From Novosphingobium capsulatum NBRC 12533 (GTDB lineage Bacteria; Pseudomonadota; Alphaproteobacteria; Sphingomonadales; Sphingomonadaceae), in the NCBI RefSeq assembly GCF_001598375.1, contig NZ_BCYV01000003.1, positions 62,001 to 126,000 of the forward strand: a stretch of 64,000 bases of DNA, written 5' to 3'. Shown here piece by piece: positions 25,317 to 32,892 of this stretch. Position 1 is the first letter of the stretch. Each line of letters opens with the position of its first letter. The notes under the pieces were generated by a model. The model was not told the origin of the DNA. It saw nothing but the letters and a program-made list of their open reading frames with translations, and did no database searches. The position numbers were made by a program, and so were the translations under genes.

Positions 25317-26420
25317 TCACGCTCCCTTGAGGGCCGGGATGACCTTGCTGCCCATCAAGTCAAGCGTCTGCTGGCCCAGGCGCAGGCGCTCGTCGGTCAG
25401 CGGCCCGGTGGTGGTGCCGCACAGCACGTTGCCGATGCCCAGTTCGGCATAAGGGCGCAGATGCTCGATCACCGTTTCGGGCGAGCCATAGAGGCACCAC
25501 GTGCCGATCCAGTCGTCGGTCAGCGCGTTGGGGGTGCGGTCGGTCTTGGTATTGGCTTCATCGTTTTCGGCGCGGGCGTTGAATTCGGCCTCGCGCTCGA
25601 TCGCGTCCTGGTAGGAACGCAGGATCACCATGAGTTCCTCGCGCGCCTGCTCGTCGGTCTCGGCCACGTGCACCGCCTGATAGGTGTGCGTCGTCCACGA
25701 CAGCGCATCCTTGACCACGTCATCGCTGTGACCGGCTTCCAGCAGCAGGCCCTTGTAGATGTCGAAGTACTTTTTCACATGCGTGAACGGTTCGGTGCCG
25801 CCGATCTTGGGCGGGGTGAACGCGGGGATGAAGGCCGGCCAGCCATGGCGCGCGGCGCGGCGGGCGCTGCTTTCCTTCATCGCCACAGGCATCAGCCGGG
25901 CATGCTGTTCGCCATAGGGCGAGGGCGTGATGCGTTGCAGCACGCGGCCCTGGTATGGGCCGTTGTCGATCCGCACCGCCGGATCATCCATGCGCTTGGC
26001 CCATAGCTCCTCGGCCACGGCAAGATTGGCTTCGGCGAGCGGGCCGGCTTCCTTGTAGTTGACGTTGAAGCCGATCATTTCCTCGGGCGTGGTGCCCGAA
26101 CCGACGCCGACCAGCAGCTTGCCCTTGGTCAGATGATCGAGCACGTTGACGCGCTCGGTAAAGCGCACGGGATGGTGCAGCGGCACCGACACCACCGAAA
26201 AGCCGAAATGCAGCTGCGGCAGGCGCGCGGCGAGATAGCCGGCCAGGATGAAGCTGTCGCTCGCCACCGGCATATAGCCGTTGAAGTGGTGGTCGGGCAT
26301 GAAGATCGCCTCGAACCCGTTGGCGGCGGCCTGTTCGGCGTGGTCGATCAGGTCGGTGATCAACCGGCCATCCTCGGCCGGGCTCATCGAACGGGCATTC
26401 AGGAACACGGAAAAACGCAT
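25317..26420 (-). CDS. LLM class flavin-dependent monooxygenase
   Basis: 367-aa bacterial luciferase-like TIM-barrel enzyme. MRFSVFLNARS, FEAIFMPDHHFNGY, HFGFSVVSVPLHHPVRFTER and GKLLVGVGSGTTPEEM are the typical FMN-binding and barrel strands of this class. Such enzymes use reduced FMN and O2 to hydroxylate or cleave organic substrates. GGGGAGAG lies 5 bases before ATG 26420. With the adjoining FMN reductase it forms a two-component oxygenase; its position between the deglycosidase genes and the GH3 gene suggests the aglycone, or a sugar-aglycone intermediate, as the substrate. Confidence 0.88.
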   Translation of the reverse strand: MRFSVFLNARSMSPAEDGRLITDLIDHAEQAAANGFEAIFMPDHHFNGYMPVASDSFILAGYLAARLPQLHFGFSVVSVPLHHPVRFTERVNVLDHLTKGKLLVGVGSGTTPEEMIGFNVNYKEAGPLAEANLAVAEELWAKRMDDPAVRIDNGPYQGRVLQRITPSPYGEQHARLMPVAMKESSARRAARHGWPAFIPAFTPPKIGGTEPFTHVKKYFDIYKGLLLEAGHSDDVVKDALSWTTHTYQAVHVAETDEQAREELMVILRSYQDAIEREAEFNARAENDEANTKTDRTPNALTDDWIGTWCLYGSPETVIEHLRPYAELGIGNVLCGTTTGPLTDERLRLGQQTLDLMGSKVIPALKGA

Positions 26421-26507
26421 GATCTCTCCCCAAAAAGTCGGCGCAGCCGGCGTGGACTTTCGGAACACGCCCGTGCCCCCCGATCGCGCTGCGGCTGATG
26501 CTATTTA

Positions 26508-26536
26508 GAATTAGAACTATTATTATTGTTTGTCTA
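26508..26536 (-). promoter_or_regulatory. Probable promoter and AGTTCTAATT motif upstream of the monooxygenase
   Basis: On the minus strand TAGACA, 17 bases, then TAATTC resembles a sigma-70 promoter with a weak -10. The 10-mer AGTTCTAATT here (26509-26518) recurs in the same orientation upstream of the deglycosidase genes. The segment is AT-rich in a GC-rich genome. It is about 90 bases before the monooxygenase start. Confidence 0.4.
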
Positions 26537-26591
26537 GCCGCATTTCCGGGCGGCGCGGGGTGCGCCGGCGCCGCGTTTGCCTGCCTAGCGA

Positions 26592-27092
26592 TTAAAACAT
26601 CGGATGAGGGTTGGCGGCCTTTTCGGGGATGGGCTGGATCACGTCCCAGTGCTCGACGATCTTTCCATCTTTCAGGCGATAGAAATCGGCAACGGCCGCG
26701 CCGCGCGCTGCCGGGTCGGGCTTTACGAAGATGTGGATCGCCGCCAGATCACCATCGACCACGATGTGGCGGATCGAAAAGCTGTGCCCGGGATCGGAAA
26801 ACATAGGTGTGAGCGCCGCGATGGCCGCCTCGCGCCCATCGCCAAGCCCGGGATTGTGCTGGATATAATCCGGCGCGACATAGGCTTCGAACGCGCTGCG
26901 TACTTGCCGCAGGGTATAGAAGCGGCGGGCAAAGTCAGTGATGATCGCCCGGTTGCGGGCGGTTTCGCGCGCAGCAGCGGTGGCCGCGGTGACGTGGTGC
27001 GGCGCTGTGGGCTTGGCGTCAACGGCATGCGATGCTGCCATCGCACCGGTGAACAGGGCCAGGGCCAGCGCAGATTTGATGGCAGCATGCAT
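26592..27092 (-). CDS. Exported SnoaL/NTF2-like protein
   Basis: 166-aa protein with a signal peptide (ALALALFTGAMAASHAVDA) and a SnoaL-like NTF2 fold: FARRFYTLRQVRSAFEAYVAPDY, IQHNPGLGDGREA, FSIRHIVVDGDLAAIHIFVK and FYRLKDGKIVEHWDVIQPIP are the standard elements, including the catalytic-pocket His/Asp region. Members range from polyketide cyclases to simple binding proteins. Export means it would act in the periplasm, perhaps on the incoming glycoside. It starts 15 bases after the deglycosidase beta gene. Confidence 0.82.
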   Translation of the reverse strand: MHAAIKSALALALFTGAMAASHAVDAKPTAPHHVTAATAAARETARNRAIITDFARRFYTLRQVRSAFEAYVAPDYIQHNPGLGDGREAAIAALTPMFSDPGHSFSIRHIVVDGDLAAIHIFVKPDPAARGAAVADFYRLKDGKIVEHWDVIQPIPEKAANPHPMF

Positions 27093-27107
27093 GGCGTTTT
27101 TGTCCTT

Positions 27108-27497
27108 TCAGGCCGCCTGCACCGTCTTTTCGTCGGTGTTGAAGGCGGGGAAGGGCAGGTAGGACACGCGCAGCTTTTGACGCAGCGCGAGGGTGTGTTC
27201 GCCCGCCGGCAAGCCGCCGGGATGGTTGACGATGATCGTGGCCGGCGTGCCGAATGCCCAGCGCCGGTCATAGGCGGTTTCCATGGCATCCAGTGTGATC
27301 GGGCCCTGGCCCTCATCGAACTGCACCGCTTCACGCGGCAGTTCCACGCCATCGAGCGTGATCGCCAGTTCTTCGATCATCGACAGGGTCAGGCCGCGGT
27401 AATAGCCCAGCTTGGCCTCGAACGCGAAGCCGGTGGGCGCCTCCGCCGGGCCGATATTGCGCACCGTGGCAGCATCGATCAGGTACTTGTCGAACAT
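27108..27497 (-). CDS. C-glycoside deglycosidase beta subunit (DUF6379)
   Basis: 129-aa beta-sandwich protein whose pattern (GFAFEAKLGYYRGLTLSMIEE, RWAFGTPATI, LPAGEHTLALRQKLRVSYLP) fits the DUF6379 / C-deglycosidase beta-subunit family. In characterised enzymes (CarBC, DfgAB, DgpBC types) the beta subunit completes the active site of the TIM-barrel alpha subunit and the pair cleaves the C-C bond of 3-oxo-C-glycosides. ATG 27497 overlaps the stop of the alpha gene (TGATG), which implies equal synthesis. No signal peptide is present, so it is cytoplasmic. Confidence 0.8.
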   Translation of the reverse strand: MFDKYLIDAATVRNIGPAEAPTGFAFEAKLGYYRGLTLSMIEELAITLDGVELPREAVQFDEGQGPITLDAMETAYDRRWAFGTPATIIVNHPGGLPAGEHTLALRQKLRVSYLPFPAFNTDEKTVQAA

Positions 27498-28510
27498 CAC
27501 ACGGTCTCCTTGGCGCCGAATGCGGCTTCTGCCTGGTCGATCAGGCGCTCGAACATCACATGCTGGCGGCGCACCTGCTCGCGGCTATCCACCGGGTGGA
27601 CGTCCTGGATCCAGCGATTGCCTTCGTATTCGCTCGACAGGGTGCCTTCCCAGCCGCACTTGACGAGTTCGGGGATGACCTCGTCATAGGCGATCGACGG
27701 GTCGGTGCAGTCCTCGTCCATTTCATAGAACTTGGCCTGGATGTGCCGGAAATAGGGGGCGTAATTGCCGATCCGCTTGGGGTTGGCATAGGGGGCATGG
27801 CGCAAGGTCTCGGCCATGGCCACCTCGGCCTTGTTGCCGCCCATCTTCACGGCCACTTCGTAGATCGTGTATTCGGCCATGATCTTGGCCTCGTGGCTGT
27901 CCACGATGAACTGCGTCACCTCGGGCCGCGCGCCCTGGCGTTCGAACCGCGCGCGGAAGGCCGGCGGATAATGCTTCATGAAGATGCCCATGTCGGGCAG
28001 GATGCCCAGGTGACGGGTGCCCAGGCGGTCTGCCTCGTCGATCGTGCGCAGGATCCAGGCATGTTCGAGATGCCACGGCGCGTGCACTTCCACGCCCAGG
28101 TGCACGTCATACTGCTCGGCATAGGGCACGCAGGCCGCCAGGATATCGGGCCGCACGAACACCAGCACGCGCATGTTGCGAATGCCCAGCCGGTTGGCCA
28201 GCTTGATGTCGCGCACGATGCTTTCCACCTGCTCGGCATCGCTCATCGGGCGATCCTTGCGCAGCTTGGTATCGAGGAACATGTCATAGCAGGTGAAATG
28301 CGCGCCATGGCGGGCCAGCATGTCCTGCCAGCGCGCCACATCGGCATCGCTCAGGTTGGGGAATTCGGGCATGTTCTGCTCGGGCAGGATTTCGATGCCC
28401 TTGGCGCCGATCGAACTGCCAAACGCGATGCAGTCCTCCACGCTCATGGTGCCCAGGAAGAGCTCTTCCTGAAACGAGTAGAGGCTGACGCCCCGTTGGA
28501 TCTTGGACAT
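27497..28510 (-). CDS. C-glycoside deglycosidase alpha subunit (xylose isomerase-like TIM barrel)
   Basis: 337-aa sugar phosphate isomerase/epimerase-like TIM barrel. Probable Mn/Mg ligands are Glu141 (GVEVHAPW), Asp173 (LPDMGIF), a His at 206 or 256, and Glu294 (LSSEYEGN), matching the Glu-Asp-His-Glu set of this fold. Alone it could be any sugar isomerase; the translationally coupled DUF6379 gene is what identifies a C-glycoside deglycosidase. The reaction would be elimination of the aglycone from a 3-keto C-glycosyl compound. ATG 28510 has GGAG 11 bases upstream; ATG 28519 is an alternative but too close to it. Confidence 0.8.
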   Translation of the reverse strand: MSKIQRGVSLYSFQEELFLGTMSVEDCIAFGSSIGAKGIEILPEQNMPEFPNLSDADVARWQDMLARHGAHFTCYDMFLDTKLRKDRPMSDAEQVESIVRDIKLANRLGIRNMRVLVFVRPDILAACVPYAEQYDVHLGVEVHAPWHLEHAWILRTIDEADRLGTRHLGILPDMGIFMKHYPPAFRARFERQGARPEVTQFIVDSHEAKIMAEYTIYEVAVKMGGNKAEVAMAETLRHAPYANPKRIGNYAPYFRHIQAKFYEMDEDCTDPSIAYDEVIPELVKCGWEGTLSSEYEGNRWIQDVHPVDSREQVRRQHVMFERLIDQAEAAFGAKETV

Positions 28511-28719
28511 GGCTTTCATGGCTCCGTCAGGAGGGGCGGCAGCGAAGGGCTGCGCGCTGGGAAAGGAAATGGGATGGAACTGGCGCGGCCGGCGCGAGGC
28601 CCGCGCCCTGGCGGCTGCGGGGCACTGCCAGCGCCATTGTGGCCGGCCCGGTGGCGTGGCGCGGAACGAAGGCGGTGGTGATCATGGCTCTCCCCAGCGG
28701 CGGGCAGGCGCCACGCCAT

Positions 28720-28739
28720 AATTAGAACTTTAGTTCTTA
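28720..28739. promoter_or_regulatory. AGAACT-TT-AGTTCT palindrome (candidate operator)
   Basis: AGAACT and AGTTCT are exact inverted copies with a two-base spacer (28724-28737). The left arm with its flank, AATTAGAACT, is identical to 26509-26518 upstream of the monooxygenase, and the right side shares AATAAGAAC (opposite strand) with 28876-28884 upstream of the TonB receptor. The three places flank the three transcription units of the glycoside locus, which suggests one regulator; no regulator gene lies beside it. Confidence 0.5.
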
Positions 28740-28747
28740 TTGATCCT

Positions 28748-28776
28748 CGTATCGCTTTCCCGGGCCGCTCTGTCAA
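28748..28776 (-). promoter_or_regulatory. Probable promoter of the deglycosidase operon
   Basis: On the minus strand TTGACA is followed after 17 bases by GATACG. The -35 is perfect and the -10 weak, as expected for an activated promoter. The bases before the -35, ACCACATCTTGAC, closely match ACCATCTTGAC at the opposing receptor promoter. Confidence 0.45.
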
Positions 28777-28851
28777 GATGTGGTTTTTTATGGATCAAAC
28801 TGCTGGAAAATCACGGTAAAATGCCGCGCGGTTGATCTGCGTCAAACCATC

Positions 28852-28880
28852 TTGACCGGAAATTCCATCCGCCATAATAA
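28852..28880 (+). promoter_or_regulatory. Probable promoter of the TonB receptor gene
   Basis: TTGACC, 17 bases, TAATAA. The -35 overlaps ACCATCTTGAC, the inverted counterpart of the sequence at the deglycosidase promoter, and the -10 runs into AATAAGAAC. The receptor ATG is 69 bases downstream of the -10. Confidence 0.5.
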
Positions 28881-28948
28881 GAACCAGCATTTTGATTTTA
28901 TAAATGGCGAGTCACGATCTCGCTATGCTCAAAAGGGGAGGACGTCGG

Positions 28949-31183
28949 ATGAACCGCCTGATCGCGGCACTGTTGATCGGTGCCAGCATGCCTACGATTG
29001 CCACGGTTGCGCACGCGCAGGATGGCGCCGCGCCGCAAGACGCTGCCAGCAGCACGGGCGGCAATGATGCTGGCCTTGCTGAAATCGTCGTCACGGCCAA
29101 CCGCACCGAAAGCTCGGCGCAGAAGACTGCTGTGGCCTTGACCGTCTATACCGGTGCGGATCTGGCCCAGAAGGGCATCAGCAACGTCCAGTCGCTCGCG
29201 ACGGTCGATCCCAGCGTCAATCTCAGCACCAGCTCGGGTTCGGCCTATGTCGCCGTGCGCGGCATCGCGTCGACCGACGTGACCGAAATCGGCGATCCAT
29301 CCGTGCCGATCGCGCGCGACGGGTTCTATACCAATCGCTCGTTCTCCATCGGCACCTCGATGTACGACATCGCCCGCATCGAAGTGCTCAAAGGCCCGCA
29401 GGGCACGCTCAACGGCCGCAATTCCACCGGCGGCCTGATCTCGCTGATCACCAACCGCCCCAGCGACACGGCGGGCGCCTATGGCTCGTTCGAAGTGGGC
29501 AACTATCGCGCGCTCAACGTGGAAGCGGGCGGCAACGTGCCGCTGACCGACACGCTGGCCGTGCGTTTCTCGGGCATCCACCGTCAGCATGATGGCTATC
29601 GCCACCTCACCGGCATCAACCTGGACGGGGATGATGAAAATACCTCGTCCGGCCGCGTACAGCTGCAGTGGAAGCCGACCGACAACGTCAAGCTCTGGGC
29701 GTCGTACCAGCATGACGACATCCGCAACGTGGGCGACGTGGCGATGGTTGCGGCGCTGGGCACACGCCCCGATTTCGGCGACGCGCGCAGCTTTCCCAAC
29801 CAGGCGCTCACGTCTAACCGGGTAAAGGGCGATCGCATCCGCTGGGAAGGCACCGTGGCCAACTTTGCTGGTGACCTGACGCTGACCTATGCCGGCGGCT
29901 GGGACAAGCAGACCTGGGCGCACAAGCTCGATGCCACGGGCCCCGCCTATCCGGCGATCCGCAATTTCATCCAGAACGAGGCGCCGACCACCTGGAACCA
30001 TGAAGTGCGCCTGTCCAACGGGTCGAACAACCCGCTGTTCTTCCAGGTTGGCCTGTTCCACTTCCAGGAAACCAACACGATCAATTCCGGGATCTACAAC
30101 CTGGCGATGACCGGCCCTTATGCGCCCGGCGGGCCGCTGTCGTTCCTGGATTTCTCCAACACCTACGGCATCCACTTCGATTACAACGTCAAGACCAAGT
30201 CTGACGCGGTGTTCGGCCAGATCGCCTACAAGCTGGGCGATCAGTGGAAGCTCACCGTTGGCGGGCGCTATACCCGCGATGAAAAGGTGCGCACCGGCGG
30301 CGCCACGCTCAATTATCCGGCGCTGGCTTTCCCGGAATGGGGCTTTGTCTTCCCCTTCACCACGGGTTTCACCGATGGTGCGGGCCGCATGACCAAGTCG
30401 CAGCCGACCTGGCACGTGGGCCTGGACTATACCCCGGCCAGCAATTCGCTGGTCTATGCCAAGTATGATCGCGGCTACAAGTCGGGCGGGTTCAACTCCA
30501 ACGGTTCGGCAGCCTCGATCCCCTATGGTCCCGAAACCCTCGACGCGTTTGAAGTGGGCACCAAGAACCGCTTCATGGGCAACCGCCTGCAGCTCAACGC
30601 CTCGGCGTTCTACTTCAACTATCGCGGTTACCAGGCTTCGCAGACGGCAGACTCGCTCAATGGCGCGGCCGGCACGTTCAACGTCGGTACGGCCAAGATC
30701 TATGGCGCCGAAGCGCAGGCCGTGGCCCTGTTCGGCCAAGGCGGGCGGATCGACCTCAACGCCGCGTGGCTGCACACCCGGTTTGGCGACAACATCACCG
30801 TCAACGATGGTGGTGGCACGCCGCAGAGCATCGGTGGCCACCAGCTGCCCAACGCGCCCAAGCTGTCTGTCTCGGGCGGCATCGAATATGCCATCCCGGC
30901 TTTCGGTGGCACGCTGACCCCGCGCGCCGATGCCAAGTACAGCTCGTCGTTCTACTACTCGGTGTTCAACACCTATGACACGCAGTCGCGTCCCTATGTG
31001 ACCGGCAACCTGTCGCTGCAGTATGCCCCCGAGGGCGCGCGCTGGACGCTCCAGGCGTTCGTGCGCAACGTGGGTGACAAGGTCGTCCTCGCCTACGCGG
31101 CGCAGAACTTCAACTCGCGCCTCAATACCTATCAGTTCCAGCCGCCGCGCACTTATGGCGTGCGCTTCGGCTTCAAGATCTGA
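28949..31183 (+). CDS. TonB-dependent receptor of the glycoside locus
   Basis: 744-aa outer-membrane transporter. A signal peptide (LLIGASMPTIATVAHA) is followed by a TonB-box-like stretch (LAEIVVTANRTES), a plug domain (ARIEVLKGPQGTLNGRNSTGG) and a 22-strand barrel ending in YGVRFGFKI. The final aromatic-x-Phe-x-Ile form is a usual C-terminal strand. GGGGAGG lies 7 bases before ATG 28949. It is divergent from the deglycosidase operon, and the facing promoters share sequence, so the likely cargo is the glycoside that operon degrades rather than iron. Confidence 0.9.
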   Translation: MNRLIAALLIGASMPTIATVAHAQDGAAPQDAASSTGGNDAGLAEIVVTANRTESSAQKTAVALTVYTGADLAQKGISNVQSLATVDPSVNLSTSSGSAYVAVRGIASTDVTEIGDPSVPIARDGFYTNRSFSIGTSMYDIARIEVLKGPQGTLNGRNSTGGLISLITNRPSDTAGAYGSFEVGNYRALNVEAGGNVPLTDTLAVRFSGIHRQHDGYRHLTGINLDGDDENTSSGRVQLQWKPTDNVKLWASYQHDDIRNVGDVAMVAALGTRPDFGDARSFPNQALTSNRVKGDRIRWEGTVANFAGDLTLTYAGGWDKQTWAHKLDATGPAYPAIRNFIQNEAPTTWNHEVRLSNGSNNPLFFQVGLFHFQETNTINSGIYNLAMTGPYAPGGPLSFLDFSNTYGIHFDYNVKTKSDAVFGQIAYKLGDQWKLTVGGRYTRDEKVRTGGATLNYPALAFPEWGFVFPFTTGFTDGAGRMTKSQPTWHVGLDYTPASNSLVYAKYDRGYKSGGFNSNGSAASIPYGPETLDAFEVGTKNRFMGNRLQLNASAFYFNYRGYQASQTADSLNGAAGTFNVGTAKIYGAEAQAVALFGQGGRIDLNAAWLHTRFGDNITVNDGGGTPQSIGGHQLPNAPKLSVSGGIEYAIPAFGGTLTPRADAKYSSSFYYSVFNTYDTQSRPYVTGNLSLQYAPEGARWTLQAFVRNVGDKVVLAYAAQNFNSRLNTYQFQPPRTYGVRFGFKI

Positions 31184-31197
31184 TCGCCACACAACGG

Positions 31198-31232
31198 AAA
31201 AAGGCCAGCCCGGCGCATGCCGGGCTGGCCTT
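31198..31232 (-). terminator. Terminator hairpin after the GH51 gene
   Basis: A perfect 14-bp stem, AAGGCCAGCCCGGC with GCCGGGCTGGCCTT, and a GCAT loop. Read on the minus strand it ends in a short T-run (five Ts counting the stem end), 60 bases after the GH51 stop. Confidence 0.82.
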
Positions 31233-31237
31233 CCAGG

Positions 31238-31272
31238 TGCCGGGCCGGGACAGCGGCCCGGCACCATTTGTT
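31238..31272 (+). terminator. Terminator hairpin after the TonB receptor gene
   Basis: GTGCCGGGCC pairs with GGCCCGGCAC, followed on the plus strand by CATTTGTTT. With the neighbouring hairpin it forms a back-to-back pair between convergent genes. Confidence 0.6.
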
Positions 31273-31291
31273 TAAGCAGGCGCGCTGGCGA

Positions 31292-32857
31292 TCAGCGCAG
31301 GTCGAGCACGACGACAGACTTGGCGGGCAGCGTGACGCTGAGCACGCCGTTCTGGATCGTTGCCGCGCTGAACGGCATCGGGCGCACGGTATCAGGCGCA
31401 GCAAAGGTATTGTGCGCATCGATCGCGGCGCCGGTCAGCACCTGGCCGCTCGCGCTGGTGGCGGCGATCCCATCCAGCTTGACCGTCACCGTATTGGCTT
31501 GGGCGGGATCGCGGTTGGACAGGGCCACGTGCACCACGCCAGCCTTGTCGCGCACGGCAGAGCCGCTCACCGTCGGCATCGTGAACTGGTCCTTGGCATA
31601 CCACGGCGTGACGATGTCGATCGGCAGCACGGTGGCATCCTGCCACGGGCGATACATCATGAAGACATGATAGGTGGGCGTCAGCACCATCTTCTTGCCG
31701 TCGGTCAGGATCATGGCCTGCAGCACGTTGACCATCTGCGCGATCGCCGACAGTCGCACGCGATCGGCATAGCGGGCAAAGATGTCCAGCGTGGTCGAGG
31801 CGATCAGCGCATCGCGCAGGCTGTTCTGCTGACGCAGGAAGCCGGGGTGCGTGCCGGCATCCTGGGCATACCAGGCGCCCCATTCGTCCACTGCCAGGAA
31901 CACGCGCTTTTGCGGATCATACTTGTCCATGATCGCGGTGTGCCGGGCGAGCAGATCGTCGATCCGGCGCGCCCCTGCGAGGGCATCGGCCCAGTCGTGC
32001 TCGTCAAAACCAACCGGCTGCGCCTTGGGCGGCCAGGTGCCACGGCCAGGCACGGTATAATAATGCAGTGACAGGCCATCGACCTGGTCGCGGGCCGACC
32101 GCATCATCGTTTCGGTCCAGTTGGTGTCATCCGCATTGGCGCCAGAGGCCACGCGCAGGATCTGCGTGCCGGCCACGGGCTTGATGAACGCGGAATAGCG
32201 GCGTGTTTCGTCAACCGCGTATTCCGCGCGCATGTTGCCGCCACAGCCCCACAGCTCGTTGCCGATGCCGAAATAGGGCAGGGCCCAGGGCTGCTTGTGG
32301 CCATTGCGGGCGCGCTCGTCAGCCAGGCTGCCGGCCGGCGCGGTGACATATTCGATCCATTCGGCCATTTCGCGCGGGGTGCCGTTGCCCACGTTGCCCG
32401 AGATATAGGCCTCCGCGCCGATCTGGCGGAGCAGTTCGAAGTATTCGTGCGTGCCCACGCTGTTGGGCTCGGTCACGCCGCCCCAGTTGGTGTTGACCTT
32501 GGCCGGGCGCTTCGCCTGCGGCCCGATTCCCTCGCGCCAGTGGTATTCATCGGCAAAGCAGCCGCCAGGCCAGCGCACCATCGGCACCTTGAGATCACGC
32601 AGCGCGCCGACCACGTCGTTGCGAAAGCCGTTGGTGTTGGGGATGGACTTGTCGTTGCCTACCCACAGCCCGCCATAGATGCCATTGCCGAGATGCTCGG
32701 CAAACTGGGTGAAGATATGCCGGTCATAGGTCGGGCCGGGCTTGTCAGCGTGCAGCGTGGCGGTGGTGGGCGTGCCCCCGGTATCGGCCAGCGCTGGCGT
32801 GGCCAGGGCAGTGGCGGCGAGCAGCGCGGCGGCGGCGGAGCAAAGCATCTTGATCAT
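31292..32857 (-). CDS. Secreted GH51 alpha-L-arabinofuranosidase
   Basis: 521-aa glycoside hydrolase. A signal peptide (MIKMLCSAAAALLAATALATPALA) precedes a TIM barrel with the acid/base Glu201 in GIGNELWGCGG and the nucleophile Glu325 in LAVDEWGAWY, then a C-terminal beta-sandwich (VVHVALSNRD to SVVVLDLR). RWPGGCFADEYHWREGIG is the GH51 signature. It releases L-arabinofuranose from arabinan, arabinoxylan or arabinosides in the periplasm. It lies 35 bases downstream of the arabinose dehydrogenase gene, on the same strand, so supply and oxidation of the sugar are probably co-transcribed. Confidence 0.93.
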   Translation of the reverse strand: MIKMLCSAAAALLAATALATPALADTGGTPTTATLHADKPGPTYDRHIFTQFAEHLGNGIYGGLWVGNDKSIPNTNGFRNDVVGALRDLKVPMVRWPGGCFADEYHWREGIGPQAKRPAKVNTNWGGVTEPNSVGTHEYFELLRQIGAEAYISGNVGNGTPREMAEWIEYVTAPAGSLADERARNGHKQPWALPYFGIGNELWGCGGNMRAEYAVDETRRYSAFIKPVAGTQILRVASGANADDTNWTETMMRSARDQVDGLSLHYYTVPGRGTWPPKAQPVGFDEHDWADALAGARRIDDLLARHTAIMDKYDPQKRVFLAVDEWGAWYAQDAGTHPGFLRQQNSLRDALIASTTLDIFARYADRVRLSAIAQMVNVLQAMILTDGKKMVLTPTYHVFMMYRPWQDATVLPIDIVTPWYAKDQFTMPTVSGSAVRDKAGVVHVALSNRDPAQANTVTVKLDGIAATSASGQVLTGAAIDAHNTFAAPDTVRPMPFSAATIQNGVLSVTLPAKSVVVLDLR

Positions 32858-32892
32858 GCGAGGGCGCGTCCTTGTTTGCGAAGGTGGCGGGA

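Larger units (their letters stand above)
28511..28948. other. Divergent regulatory region between deglycosidase and TonB receptor genes
   Basis: 438 gene-free bases. The part near the deglycosidase start is GC-rich leader. The part from 28715 to 28900 is AT-rich and holds an AGAACT palindrome, two face-to-face promoters with a shared -35-region sequence, and an AATAAGAAC motif at 28876-28884. The elements are listed separately. Confidence 0.6.

Noticed and set aside
25317..26420. The LLM monooxygenase as the sugar 3-oxidase for the C-deglycosidase
   Set aside because: Known 3-oxidases are GMC flavoproteins or Gfo/Idh enzymes; luciferase-like enzymes are not known to make 3-keto sugars. Kept only as an open question.
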